A stretch of 64,000 bases of DNA from CAVQCT01 sp964371785 (GCA_964371785.1 CAYJOL010000004.1:124001-188000), one strand, 5' to 3'; positions 1-8,237 are shown, numbered from the stretch's first letter. Program-made: numbers and translations. The notes: a model not told the origin generated them from the letters alone.

Positions 1-1381
1 CCGCTATGTCCTTGACAAATCCAGGCCGAAGACCGCTGCTCCATAACCAGTCTTCCTTGGTTACGATTGCGGATAGCTTCCGAACTCCGAACTTCCTGCA
101 TAACTTGGCATTGACATCACGTTGCTTGGTCCTTATGAAATCCTCATACAATTTGGTTAGACCCTCTTGGCCGGAAGCAATCTCTCTAATCCTTCTGTGC
201 CGTTTCTCGACTGCTGTTTCTCTTAAAGACATGCAAACCACTCGAAGAAAGAGGGGATGTGCGAATTCATCGTAAAGCAATGGCACTTGTGGGGCGGGGA
301 GCCTGTAGTAACTGAAAAAGGCTTTAAGAGATGCTGGCAAGTTATCCGACAGCCCCGGATGAGATGCCGATATCAATAGCTTCCTACAAAGCCTAGGAAT
401 GTATAGATCCTCAAAGGGCGTTCTACACGTCAGGACGACTCCAACACTTGGAAACTGACGCATTAACATGAGGAAGCTGCGTAAGCCGCGCTTCCACAAC
501 CCTGGTTCGCACTCATTTAGTCCGTCTATAATTATTAGTGATCGTCCTTGGCTGATTCTCGCACTCTTATCAAGAAACTTCAAGAGACGTTTTTCGTTGG
601 CTCCTAATTGAGCATATTCCATAACAGAGCTCAGTACACTCTCACAGCTAGTATCCAAGTCCTTAGCCAGAACAATCAGCGCGGAGGCCTTTGCCTTAAG
701 GCTCCTTTGTGCGAGATCACACACAAAATGGGTCTTTCCCATTCCTGCCGCGCTAGTAATAAGCAATGCGGGCCTGTTTATTAGCCGCGCATGTATGGAG
801 CCCAGGTATGTCAGAATTTCTTCCAGTGTGCCGTTGACGTTTCGAAACGCTTCTCGTAACGCTGCCAAATCTTGATCGTACCTCACCCCCCTACCCTGTA
901 GCTCATCGTTGCATATTGCGACTTGCTCAAGACAATCTGAGCATAGTGCTTTTCCGGTGATTGTTCCATTCTTCAACGCAACCCAGCTAACGCGCTTGTC
1001 AATTGTCTCTACACACTTCTCAACTCGCCGAATACAAGGAACTACATTGTTTATGCAACCTACCAATCTTGCGATTCTCTTGTTCAGTTCCTCTGCCGAT
1101 TTACACTTTCCTGATGGTAACGCTGCAAGTCGTGCATTCTTGCTTAATTGCTCGCGGTACTTCTTGATCCGCAATCTCAGCGCTTCTCCTCTAGACAACG
1201 ATTCAATTGTCTCGACTAGGGATTCGATTTCGATATTAGGAAATGTCTGATCAAGACCCGGCATGTATCTTGGCCCTGCGTCCCTTATTGCTCGACTAAG
1301 GGCCCCATTGAGCAATCGAGGCCAGTACTTTTCTATACTGGTCTGTTTGTCTGCTTGACATGAGTCACGTTTAGATTGCAT
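1..1381 (-). CDS. STAND/NACHT-type P-loop NTPase, N-terminal part (truncated by window edge)
   Basis: An open frame of 460 codons reads leftward from ATG at 1381 off the edge of the window, so the C-terminal sensor or effector part is not visible. I translated it by hand and saw no stop. A Walker A (SAAGMGKTH, residues 210-218), a hydrophobic Walker B with acidic tail (LIIIDGLNE, 282-290), an LTCRTP strand (317-322) and a downstream HPLFLRVVC helix (375-383) are in NACHT/STAND order. The N-terminus carries an AGPRYMPGL stretch at 35-43, which I recall from bacterial NACHT-like defence proteins. A CSDC pair lies near 148-151. The nearest in-frame upstream stop is at 1442-1444, and no good ribosome site is seen. 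AGA/AGG and ATA codons are frequent, unlike the flagellar genes. Such proteins often act in phage defence (Avs-like), but that role is inferred. Confidence 0.8.
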   Translation of the reverse strand, partial: MQSKRDSCQADKQTSIEKYWPRLLNGALSRAIRDAGPRYMPGLDQTFPNIEIESLVETIESLSRGEALRLRIKKYREQLSKNARLAALPSGKCKSAEELNKRIARLVGCINNVVPCIRRVEKCVETIDKRVSWVALKNGTITGKALCSDCLEQVAICNDELQGRGVRYDQDLAALREAFRNVNGTLEEILTYLGSIHARLINRPALLITSAAGMGKTHFVCDLAQRSLKAKASALIVLAKDLDTSCESVLSSVMEYAQLGANEKRLLKFLDKSARISQGRSLIIIDGLNECEPGLWKRGLRSFLMLMRQFPSVGVVLTCRTPFEDLYIPRLCRKLLISASHPGLSDNLPASLKAFFSYYRLPAPQVPLLYDEFAHPLFLRVVCMSLRETAVEKRHRRIREIASGQEGLTKLYEDFIRTKQRDVNAKLCRKFGVRKLSAIVTKEDWLWSSGLRPGFVKDIA

Positions 1382-1540
1382 TAGGCCGGGTGCCCCATAG
1401 CTCTGCTGTGGGAAAGTTACGCATATGGACGCCTCTCCGAATCATAAACCCAATGGCAGCCTCTAAGAAGATGCTTCTCTACAACCAATATATACAATGT
1501 GATCAATTATTTGCCAGCCCATCTTCCCCACATAAAAAAG

Positions 1541-1630
1541 CGGAGAGGCAGGGATTCGAACCCTGGATAGAGCTTAACACCCTATAACGGATTAGCAATC
1601 CGCCGCCTTCAGCCTCTCGGCCACCTCTCC
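1541..1630 (-). tRNA. tRNA-Ser (anticodon GCT)
   Basis: A 90-nt cloverleaf on the minus strand. The acceptor stem is GGAGAGG pairing with CCTCTCC, with discriminator G at 1541. The anticodon loop TTGCTAA gives GCT, which reads AGC/AGU. A long variable arm (class II) and the T-loop GGTTCGAATCC are also present. CCA is not encoded. A run of six T follows immediately (1539-1534 on the minus strand) and can end transcription. The 3' end faces the STAND NTPase gene, the usual orientation when a tRNA is used as an integration site. Confidence 0.96.
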
Positions 1631-1657
1631 GGCTATCGATAGAATTCTGTAACGGGG

Positions 1658-1685
1658 AATATAGAGCATGCGGCCGGAATATCAA
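1658..1685 (-). promoter_or_regulatory. sigma-70-type promoter of tRNA-Ser(GCT)
   Basis: On the minus strand TTGATA (1685-1680) and TATATT (1663-1658) are separated by 16 nt. Transcription would start about 20 nt before the tRNA 5' end at 1630. Position and spacing fit a housekeeping promoter; this is a reading by eye only. Confidence 0.55.
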
Positions 1686-1713
1686 GCCTTTTTAGCTTGG
1701 GCCGGACACTTTT

Positions 1714-3132
1714 TTAGTCGTGGAAGTTCGAAATAAGTACCTTGCCCGCTTCGAGTTGCACCATACATCGGGTCGCTTCCTCGATGATATCCCGGTAGAC
1801 CAGGCCAAATGATGTCCTCACGCCCGGATACATGATTTCCTCGGCGATTATACGCGCTCCCTCGAGCTTCTTGAGCTGTTCTTCGATCTCCGTCTTCGTC
1901 TTTTCCACCTGCGCGAGTCCGTCGGGAACGTCTTTCTGGAATTTCTCCAGCTTGACCAGAGCATCGCTCTGCTCGGGAGTCAGTTTGCCGTCGAGTTGCA
2001 GGCGATAGAGCGTATAGAGCACCCGTTTGACCCGTTCACCGTCTTCTTTTAAGCGATTAGTTTCGCGAAGGCAGTCGAAATACCGCTTCATCAGTTCCTG
2101 GTTATAGGCCACGGCCAGCATCGTTTTGGTGCCGGCCTCGGAGCCGAGTACACAGGCGCGGATTTCTTTGTTAGCTTTGATTTCGCCGCCGACAATTTTG
2201 CCCTTCTTGCCTTTGACCCAGACATTGCCCTTGGTCAATATCTGGCACCCCACGACTTCGCCGCCGACATAGATGTTGCCGCCGGCTTCGATCTTCTGTC
2301 CCTCGCAAAACTTGAGAAAGACATCGCCGCCGGCTCTAAGAAGGCCCGCTCCCTTGCCAAAGAACCCGCCCTTGATCATCACGTTCCCTTTGATATCAAG
2401 CGTAGAGTCTTCGACATTACCGGAGACTTCAAGGTCACCATCGACCTTCAATTGGAACCCTGCCTTGATATCGCCGGTCACGCGCACCGATCCGAGACAG
2501 TCGATATTGCCGACATTGAAATCGACATCGCCTTTGATCAACATGACATCGTTGACGGATACCTTGTCATACAGGAACACAATTGCACCGCTGGCGGTCG
2601 CCGTCAGCGTGAACCCATCCTTGGACACCTCGGTGTTCGCGCCGGCTTTGAATGGCAGGTCGCGCCCGTCGGGACCCTTGATCGGTTTGCCGAAAATGCT
2701 GGTCCCGGGCTGGCCCGGTTTGGCCGGGATCTTGGTTGCCAGTACCACGCCTTTTTCGACATTCTGCACGAAATTGATGTTCTTATAATCGATCCGCCCA
2801 TCTTCGTCCACCTGCGGGCGATGATTTTGCGCCGTGTCGAAGTGATACTGGAATTCTGAGTTGGAGCCGCGTTGGGGAGGTGTGCCGAGGGCGATTCGTA
2901 CGGGAGTATTATAGTTTTCCTCGGCGATGACTTTCAGGACGGCGTCCTGGTCGATGCCGTAGACGATCCCCTGCTGGGCTATCGCTTCCATGATCTCATT
3001 GACCGTGATCGGTGGGTCGCCTTCAGTCGGTTTGCGCAGGACAACCGTGGCCGTCATGGAGTCTTTGGACACGGTGATGTGTACTCTGACTTTCTTGGCG
3101 GTTCCCGCGATGTTAAGATCTGCTCCGGCCAT
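1714..3132 (-). CDS. FapA-family protein (DUF342), flagellar/chemotaxis-associated
   Basis: A 472-residue protein with the FapA (DUF342) layout. The N-terminal domain (about 1-110) is followed by a long right-handed beta-helix-like stretch with repeated GDV, GNV and GNI turns (about 200-330), e.g. VKGDVDFNVGNI-like and GNIYVGGEVVG segments. A C-terminal coiled coil follows (about 345-440). ATG at 3132 is preceded by GGGAG with 5-nt spacing. The family is polymeric and cytoplasmic, often encoded beside flagellar or chemotaxis genes and linked to cell-pole or cell-envelope organisation; its biochemistry is poorly defined. It is the last gene of the signalling block, directly downstream of a CheY-like receiver. 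The motif tRNSNVMIK expected of some DUF342 proteins was not checked. Confidence 0.85.
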   Translation of the reverse strand: MAGADLNIAGTAKKVRVHITVSKDSMTATVVLRKPTEGDPPITVNEIMEAIAQQGIVYGIDQDAVLKVIAEENYNTPVRIALGTPPQRGSNSEFQYHFDTAQNHRPQVDEDGRIDYKNINFVQNVEKGVVLATKIPAKPGQPGTSIFGKPIKGPDGRDLPFKAGANTEVSKDGFTLTATASGAIVFLYDKVSVNDVMLIKGDVDFNVGNIDCLGSVRVTGDIKAGFQLKVDGDLEVSGNVEDSTLDIKGNVMIKGGFFGKGAGLLRAGGDVFLKFCEGQKIEAGGNIYVGGEVVGCQILTKGNVWVKGKKGKIVGGEIKANKEIRACVLGSEAGTKTMLAVAYNQELMKRYFDCLRETNRLKEDGERVKRVLYTLYRLQLDGKLTPEQSDALVKLEKFQKDVPDGLAQVEKTKTEIEEQLKKLEGARIIAEEIMYPGVRTSFGLVYRDIIEEATRCMVQLEAGKVLISNFHD

Positions 3133-3157
3133 GTTTACTCCCTGGGTCGGTATTAGG

Positions 3158-3571
3158 TCAGGTCTTTTCCATGTATGACAGAAGGCGCCAGTACGCTCTT
3201 TCCACTACCAGCGAAATTTCATACGACTTAAACGGCTTGGTGATGTATTCATCGGCCCCCAACAGCAGGGCGTCCTTGACAGTGTAAGTGTCGCCATAGG
3301 CGGTCATGATGATGATGCCCACATTTGGATACTCCTGCTTCACATGTTTAAGCAGTTCGAATCCGTTCATGCGGGGCATCTTCATATCCGAGATGACCAG
3401 ATTGACCTTTTCCTTCTGGAGAATCTCGACCGCCTGTTGGCCGTCCTCAGCGGCGATTACATCGTAGCCTTCGCGCCTGAGGATCTTCTCCAGAAGCCCG
3501 CGCATCATCTCTTCGTCGTCGACAATCAAAATCTTAATCGAACTCTTCATAGTTATTTCGTCCAACTCCAT
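3158..3571 (-). CDS. single-domain response regulator (CheY-like)
   Basis: A stand-alone receiver domain. The acidic pocket is IVDDEE, the phospho-acceptor Asp lies in LVISDMKMPRMNG, the conserved Thr in IIIMTAYGD, and the Lys in ITKPF. No output domain follows, so it should act by protein-protein contact, like CheY. Several starts are in frame. ATG at 3571 has AGGGA just upstream; ATG at 3550 begins directly before the first strand, and a TTG at 3601 is also possible. It sits 26 bases upstream of the FapA-like gene and is one of three receivers in this block. Confidence 0.88.
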   Translation of the reverse strand: MELDEITMKSSIKILIVDDEEMMRGLLEKILRREGYDVIAAEDGQQAVEILQKEKVNLVISDMKMPRMNGFELLKHVKQEYPNVGIIIMTAYGDTYTVKDALLLGADEYITKPFKSYEISLVVERAYWRLLSYMEKT

Positions 3572-3615
3572 GTTTCCCTGGGGTACATTCACTGACGTCA
3601 ATCCCTCAGTGTTGT

Positions 3616-4032
3616 CTACCTGGACAACGTGCTGGTAAGTTCCGCGATGAAATCTTCCAGCATAATCGGTTTGTACATGACCCGGCAGGCGCCAAGGACT
3701 CCCGCCTCATTGATGATCTTGTCCGTGGCATTGCCGGTGATAATCATGACCGGGACATGGGGCGATACCTTCTTGATCGCCGTCAGCACGTCGAGACCGG
3801 ACATTTCGGGCATGATCAGGTCGAGCGTGATCAGGTCATACTGGCTGTGCTTGACCTTCTGCACTGCCTCGTTGCCGTCGTTGGCCAGTTCGACCACAAA
3901 CGCATCGGTCAGCTCACAGAAATCCTTGAACACATCCTGCACCCACTTTTCGTCATCGACAATCAAGACGCGGAACGGCCCGCCTCGCTGCTGGGCCATT
4001 TCGTTAAGTTTGTCTATGTTGGGCATTGACAT
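3616..4032 (-). CDS. single-domain response regulator (CheY-like)
   Basis: A 138-residue receiver with a roughly 18-residue N-terminal helix. It has the pocket IVDDEK, the phospho-acceptor Asp in LITLDLIMPEMSG, a Thr in MIITGNATD and the Lys in MYKPIM. No effector domain. ATG at 4032 has AAGGA about 8 nt upstream. It lies upstream of the next receiver and downstream of a 203-bp gap in which I see no gene, so it may start its own transcript. The partner kinase is not evident: both kinase-like proteins upstream lack an intact ATP-binding domain. Confidence 0.88.
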   Translation of the reverse strand: MSMPNIDKLNEMAQQRGGPFRVLIVDDEKWVQDVFKDFCELTDAFVVELANDGNEAVQKVKHSQYDLITLDLIMPEMSGLDVLTAIKKVSPHVPVMIITGNATDKIINEAGVLGACRVMYKPIMLEDFIAELTSTLSR

Positions 4033-4235
4033 ATTTTCAATCCTTGTTTGATAGTTTTCTAATATCCGCGGTTCAGTTCAGTTTCCGGCATTCGGCGACT
4101 GATCTTCACAGCTCACCGGACCTCGGAATTCTCTTCCGTTTGCCGGACGGTCTTATTGTCTTTTATCGTCAAAAATTGAACATCCTCAACCCGCAGGGCG
4201 CTCCTGATTGGGTCTAAATGGCCTTTTTTCGAGAT

Positions 4236-4601
4236 TCAGTCTCCACGCTCACCAATCTTGTCGTTTTTCAGGGCGATGATGATCTTGTTGCATTGCTGGA
4301 GGATTGCCTGGAGTCTCGACTCCAGCTGGTCGCCCGTCACAGCGCCGCTCGGGACCTCGTAAGCCATTGTCTCCATATTTCTTGCGGCATTAATGATGGA
4401 TGTCAGCTCCTGCACCACTTTGACTGTCCCGTTGACCAGCTTGATGAAATCAGGCTCCATCCGGGTCAAACTATCGGACTTCCCCTTGGCTTTGGCCAGA
4501 TAAATGGCCAGGTTGATGGCCAGAGTTTTGACTTCATCGCCAAGGTACTCGACCTGATCGATTACATCGGTCGCGACGGCTCTCTTATGCTTGACTGCCA
4601 T
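4236..4601 (-). CDS. small helical protein of unknown function in signalling operon
   Basis: A 121-residue protein, predominantly helical by composition, with no signal peptide or membrane segment. Residues 10-75 read as amphipathic helices (DVIDQVEYLGDEVKTLAINL and following). No family is recognised. Its start overlaps the stop of the upstream receiver gene by 17 nt, so the two are probably translated together. Size and helicity would allow a phosphotransfer or scaffold role, but no histidine in an HPt-type context is obvious (only H5). Function unknown. Confidence 0.7.
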   Translation of the reverse strand: MAVKHKRAVATDVIDQVEYLGDEVKTLAINLAIYLAKAKGKSDSLTRMEPDFIKLVNGTVKVVQELTSIINAARNMETMAYEVPSGAVTGDQLESRLQAILQQCNKIIIALKNDKIGERGD

Positions 4602-4956
4602 AATTGCTCAACATTTCCTTGATAGTTCGTTTTAACGGCTCCATATCGGACGACTTGACTACATAGGCGTCGGCCAGCCACGATTTGAAGTCCGATTTGT
4701 ATGTCGAATAGGCGGAGTTCAGGATGACGGGCATGCCGGGGCGAAGTTCCCGGAGTTTGCCCAGCAGCTCGAGTCCCGACATATCGGGCATCTCAATGTC
4801 AAGAATCGCCAGGCTGAATGCTTCGGCTGATGCTTTCCGGATTGCTTCGGCGGCGCTCGATGCAGTGTCGATCCGATAGCCTTCGCAAATCAATTCGTGC
4901 TTGTACAACAGGCGGATGTTGCTGTCGTCGTCAATTATGATTATGTGTGCCGGCAT
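4585..4956 (-). CDS. single-domain response regulator (CheY-like)
   Basis: A 123-residue receiver with pocket IIDDDS, phospho-acceptor Asp in LAILDIEMPDMSG, Ser/Ala switch region VILNSAYST and Lys in YVVKSS. The usual proline after the Lys is replaced by Ser. ATG at 4956 has a strong AAGGAGG six bases upstream. It overlaps the 3' end of the GAF/PAS kinase-like gene by 26 nt and the following small helical gene by 17 nt, so the three form one tightly packed unit. Confidence 0.88.
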   Translation of the reverse strand: MPAHIIIIDDDSNIRLLYKHELICEGYRIDTASSAAEAIRKASAEAFSLAILDIEMPDMSGLELLGKLRELRPGMPVILNSAYSTYKSDFKSWLADAYVVKSSDMEPLKRTIKEMLSNYGSQA

Positions 4957-6727
4957 GTTCAGCCTCCTTGGCTAGCGGGAGTTCAACAAACAGCGACGGA
5001 AGTCGGTCGTTGCCGATGCTCAGTCCGAAATTGCCGCCGTGAAAGCGAACAGCTTCGCCTGCGACAAGCACAGTCAGCCTCTGCGATGTCTTGTTGTCGG
5101 TGAAAATCTGGCGAAGTGCCTTTATAGTCGTATCCCTGTATTCGTTCTCCACAATCAGACGCACGGTCATCAGCGCCTTGTCTTCCGCCTTCTCGGTCAC
5201 CACTTCCGCGATTCCCGGCGGAATGATCTCTTCGGCTACCAGGCGGAGAAATTGGTACACGGCGTGAGAAAGCTGATCATAATTGCCATATACCGAGATC
5301 TCCTCAGGCGACGGCAGAAAGCGCATAAGCTCGGCCGGGCACCGGAGTCTTCCGATAAGCAGGGCGAGATTCTTCTCGACCAGCTTGGTGAGGTCCACTT
5401 TGGTGTTGTCATTGCGGGAGGCGCGCGAAAAGTCCAGAACATGATTGAGCACCGACTCGGCCCGTCTGGTCTCGCCGGCGATGATATTCAAATACTCGCG
5501 CTGTTCATCGGCAACCGCAGCCTTCAGCATAAGATTGGCGAACCCGCCGATAATTGTCAGCGGATTTCGGAGTTCATGGGCAATCGACGCCGTGAGTTCG
5601 CCGATTACGGACATTTTTTCGATCTTAATGATATGTTCCTGCGACTCCGCAAGCAGAGCGTTTATTTTCTCAAGCTCGCGGGTCCGGTCTTTCTGCTCCT
5701 CGTAGAGACCCGCTCGTTCCATGGCGACAGCCGCCTGGTCGGCGAATATCTGAAGCAACTGCACGGCGTCATCGCAAATCGGGCGGCCGGTAATGAGGTT
5801 GTCGGCCGCCAGCAGACCCATCAGGTTTCCCTTGCTCACCAACGGCACCAAAGCGACATTCTTGGTACCGATACGACCGGCAAACTCACGGGTAACCGGA
5901 TCGATTTCCTGGACTGATTCGAGATTCACCCAGCACCGGTGATGGCAGGTCTTGCTGATGAGCGATTCCTGATTCAGGTCGACGTGAATCGATGTCACTA
6001 TATTTTGCGTCGACCCGGTCTGCATCGGTGTGCTCGGAGGCTGGTCGCTCAGCAAATCACTCAGCGACACTCTGCTTCCCTCCAGTGTTTTCCAAATTCG
6101 ACCCGCTTCCTCGGCCGTCGACGGACCCACAGCAAGATGTCCGCGCAGACTGTCGGAGGTATTGTCAAAGAGAAACAGAAACGCACGGTTGAAACCCAGA
6201 CCCTGCGATGCCGTTGCACCGGTCAGGATGGTCTTCAGAATATGATCAAGATCGTTCGATGACGACAATGAAGACGCCACTGACGAGAGAATCTGCAATT
6301 CCTCAGGTCCGGTCAGCGCCGGCAGGGCCGATGAATCGCCGGCAACCTGGGGAATCATCATAAGAAACAGGTACGGTTCACGGTCGACGGTCCGGGCAAC
6401 ATGGCGAACAGTCACGCACAGAGGTAATCCGTCAGTGGTCTGCATCTTGATCCGGCATGGCTGCTGCTCACGTGCGGAAAGGCCGGCCAGCATTCCGTTG
6501 ATCCGGTCCGCTATGCCTGCTTGATTGAATGCCGGTATCGTTGAGACAGAGAGCGGCGCGATCAGAGGCTTCTGAGGCAGACCGAGCCAATGTGCCGCAG
6601 GTGAGTTGCACGAATTCAATTTTGCGCCGGAGTCGATTATCGCCAATCCCACACCGGCCGCATTAAATCCCTCCCAGAGTCTGTGCTCCAGAGGATCTGT
6701 CAGCGTATCTTCGTTATAGTTTGACAT
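4931..6727 (-). CDS. PAS-GAF-HisKA sensor protein with degenerate ATPase domain
   Basis: A 598-residue soluble protein. A PAS-like domain (about 15-127) is followed by a GAF domain (about 145-340), a short coiled coil (342-370) and a clear DHp/HisKA domain with the H-box SIAHELRNPLTII (His384). The region where HATPase_c should be (445-585) keeps the general layout but has lost the motifs. The N-box position reads YDQLSHAVYQFLRLVAEE without the Asn pair. There is no DxGxG, and the G2 position reads TSQRLTVLVAGEAVRFHGG. It should therefore bind partners or accept phosphate rather than autophosphorylate. Its start overlaps the stop of the upstream GAF gene by 14 nt. Confidence 0.85.
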   Translation of the reverse strand: MSNYNEDTLTDPLEHRLWEGFNAAGVGLAIIDSGAKLNSCNSPAAHWLGLPQKPLIAPLSVSTIPAFNQAGIADRINGMLAGLSAREQQPCRIKMQTTDGLPLCVTVRHVARTVDREPYLFLMMIPQVAGDSSALPALTGPEELQILSSVASSLSSSNDLDHILKTILTGATASQGLGFNRAFLFLFDNTSDSLRGHLAVGPSTAEEAGRIWKTLEGSRVSLSDLLSDQPPSTPMQTGSTQNIVTSIHVDLNQESLISKTCHHRCWVNLESVQEIDPVTREFAGRIGTKNVALVPLVSKGNLMGLLAADNLITGRPICDDAVQLLQIFADQAAVAMERAGLYEEQKDRTRELEKINALLAESQEHIIKIEKMSVIGELTASIAHELRNPLTIIGGFANLMLKAAVADEQREYLNIIAGETRRAESVLNHVLDFSRASRNDNTKVDLTKLVEKNLALLIGRLRCPAELMRFLPSPEEISVYGNYDQLSHAVYQFLRLVAEEIIPPGIAEVVTEKAEDKALMTVRLIVENEYRDTTIKALRQIFTDNKTSQRLTVLVAGEAVRFHGGNFGLSIGNDRLPSLFVELPLAKEAEHAGTHNHN

Positions 6728-7580
6728 GTTGCATTACCGAGTTCTTGTCCTTACCGAATCCGACGGACGATTTGGCTGAGTTGTTCACCCGACTGTAGAT
6801 GGAGAGAATCCGCCCGTTGGCGTGACTGATTTTTTCCGCTGCACCCTCCATGCGTTTCAATCGAGACAACATTTTCTGATTTACCGCGGCTCCCTGCGCG
6901 AGCATGCACTGGATATTTCCCACAATCACCGAAAGCGAATTGTTGATTTCATGTATAACACCGGAGACATTCCGGGTCAGCTCCAGCGCGAAACTCGGGT
7001 GCACCATCGCTTCTCGCGCCACAACCAACTGCTCTTCGGTCTTCTTCAACCTTTCTTCGAGCAAGTGAACGCGCTCCTGATAACGCAGTTTTTCCAGCGT
7101 TACTACCAGCTGTTCGCCGGCATACATAACCCGCTTGAGCATCGATTCATCAAAGGCATTTGGTCCTTTTGCTCCAAAACTGATAGCCCCGACAACATCG
7201 CTGTCGGACACAAGGGGAATAGTCATAAACGACGCATAGTCAGTTTCCGGATCGAACTGCTTGGTTTTCGAACGATCGGCCAGGAGGAACGGCTTCTTGT
7301 TCAAGGCTGTCCATCCGGAAATCCCGGCTCCACCTTCAAGTTTCACGAAACTCAGGATCTTCACCTCGCCGCCGACCAGAGCCGCCGTCTCGAGCGTCTG
7401 TCTGGACGGATCGAACCAGAAGAGCGTTGCCGCGTCATACGGCACCAGTTTCTTGAGGCATTTCAGCATTTCCGCACCGGACTGGCGGTCCGGTATTTTG
7501 TTCCGCGTGGCCGTCATCACTTCGCGGACGGTCTGCAGAATCAGTTCGGCATCGGTGATGCCGGTAGTCTTCTTTACCAT
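6714..7580 (-). CDS. GAF-DHp protein lacking a kinase catalytic domain
   Basis: A 288-residue cytoplasmic protein. A GAF domain (about 35-162) contains GGAGISGW and the FMTIPLVSDSDVVGAISF strand. It is followed by a coiled coil (165-192) and a DHp-like helix with VIHEINNSLSVIVGNIQ (His210). The protein ends about 70 residues later with no ATP-binding domain at all. ATG at 7580 is preceded by AGGAGGATAA. The H-box Asn and Glu are kept, so it may be a phospho-acceptor or dimer partner for a kinase encoded elsewhere. It overlaps the next kinase-like gene by 14 nt, so a hetero-complex of the two is plausible. Confidence 0.82.
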   Translation of the reverse strand: MVKKTTGITDAELILQTVREVMTATRNKIPDRQSGAEMLKCLKKLVPYDAATLFWFDPSRQTLETAALVGGEVKILSFVKLEGGAGISGWTALNKKPFLLADRSKTKQFDPETDYASFMTIPLVSDSDVVGAISFGAKGPNAFDESMLKRVMYAGEQLVVTLEKLRYQERVHLLEERLKKTEEQLVVAREAMVHPSFALELTRNVSGVIHEINNSLSVIVGNIQCMLAQGAAVNQKMLSRLKRMEGAAEKISHANGRILSIYSRVNNSAKSSVGFGKDKNSVMQHVKL

Positions 7581-7597
7581 TTATCCTCCTGCACTCC

Positions 7598-8206
7598 TCA
7601 CCAGCCGTTCATCAGCGAATGCGCTCTTCGCGTGAGCTGTTTGCTCAACCTGGTTTCCAGTTTATCCATGAATTCCAACTTCCGTACCGCGCTCAGGTGC
7701 AGGTCCGGATCATTAATATCGTTATCCATCGAGGCTTGAAATACCTCGGCTCCCTTCTGTTCGACCTTGAACGGCTCCGCTGAAAGCAGCTTGCCATGGC
7801 TCAGGTCGATAAATCTAAACTCTCCCTCTATCACGCCGACTGTCTCGTATTTCTGAAATATCAGCGGCAGGCTGAACGACTTGCGACGCTCTATCCGTTC
7901 GCTGGAGACATCGACCAGCATGAGGTAGTTGCCGCCTGCTTCCCGGCCCCAGTTCACGAGACTGTCAAGGTCATACTTGCTTTTTGGGAAGGCCGGCTGA
8001 TCGGTTTGGCGATTTTCGCCGGTCGAGACGCGGATATCCGCCTTGCGGGTCATATCAGCCACCAGCATCCGGTCCAGCTTCGATTCCACCGCAATCGGCG
8101 GAGCAGCAATAACGTGAAGCAAAACGTTCTTCGTGCCGTTAGGGACTGCCCAGGCGCTGCCAAAAACCAGCATCACGGCCACTATCTGGATATGAATTTG
8201 TTTCAT
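7598..8206 (-). CDS. secreted protein of unknown function (possibly CsgG/FlgT-like fold)
   Basis: A 202-residue protein with a short N-terminal signal peptide (MKQIHIQIVAVMLVFGSAWA). The mature part contains a GGNYLMLVDVSSERIERRKS strand and an EGEFRFIDLSHGKLL strand. This pattern (a G-A-x-Y/L-ML-V strand followed by a charged turn and a second strand describing a substrate or ligand) recalls CsgG and the FlgT middle domain, but I cannot establish homology by eye. It is periplasmic or outer-membrane-facing, yet sits between a GAF protein and PilZ genes, suggesting a link to flagellar or envelope signalling. No lipobox is seen. Confidence 0.65.
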   Translation of the reverse strand: MKQIHIQIVAVMLVFGSAWAVPNGTKNVLLHVIAAPPIAVESKLDRMLVADMTRKADIRVSTGENRQTDQPAFPKSKYDLDSLVNWGREAGGNYLMLVDVSSERIERRKSFSLPLIFQKYETVGVIEGEFRFIDLSHGKLLSAEPFKVEQKGAEVFQASMDNDINDPDLHLSAVRKLEFMDKLETRLSKQLTRRAHSLMNGW

Positions 8207-8237
8207 TGCTCAATGACCCTTATTCGCGGTTTCGCTA

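Noticed and set aside
1390..1685. Short open frames spanning the tRNA-Ser(GCT) gene
   Set aside because: They only read through the tRNA and its flanks; no ribosome site or conserved sequence.
5039..5917. A 292-codon plus-strand open frame over the PAS-GAF gene
   Set aside because: Antisense to a protein with an H-box, with shadow-type composition.
6822..7739. A 305-codon plus-strand open frame over the GAF-DHp gene
   Set aside because: The opposite strand has GAF and H-box motifs and a good ribosome site; the plus frame has none.
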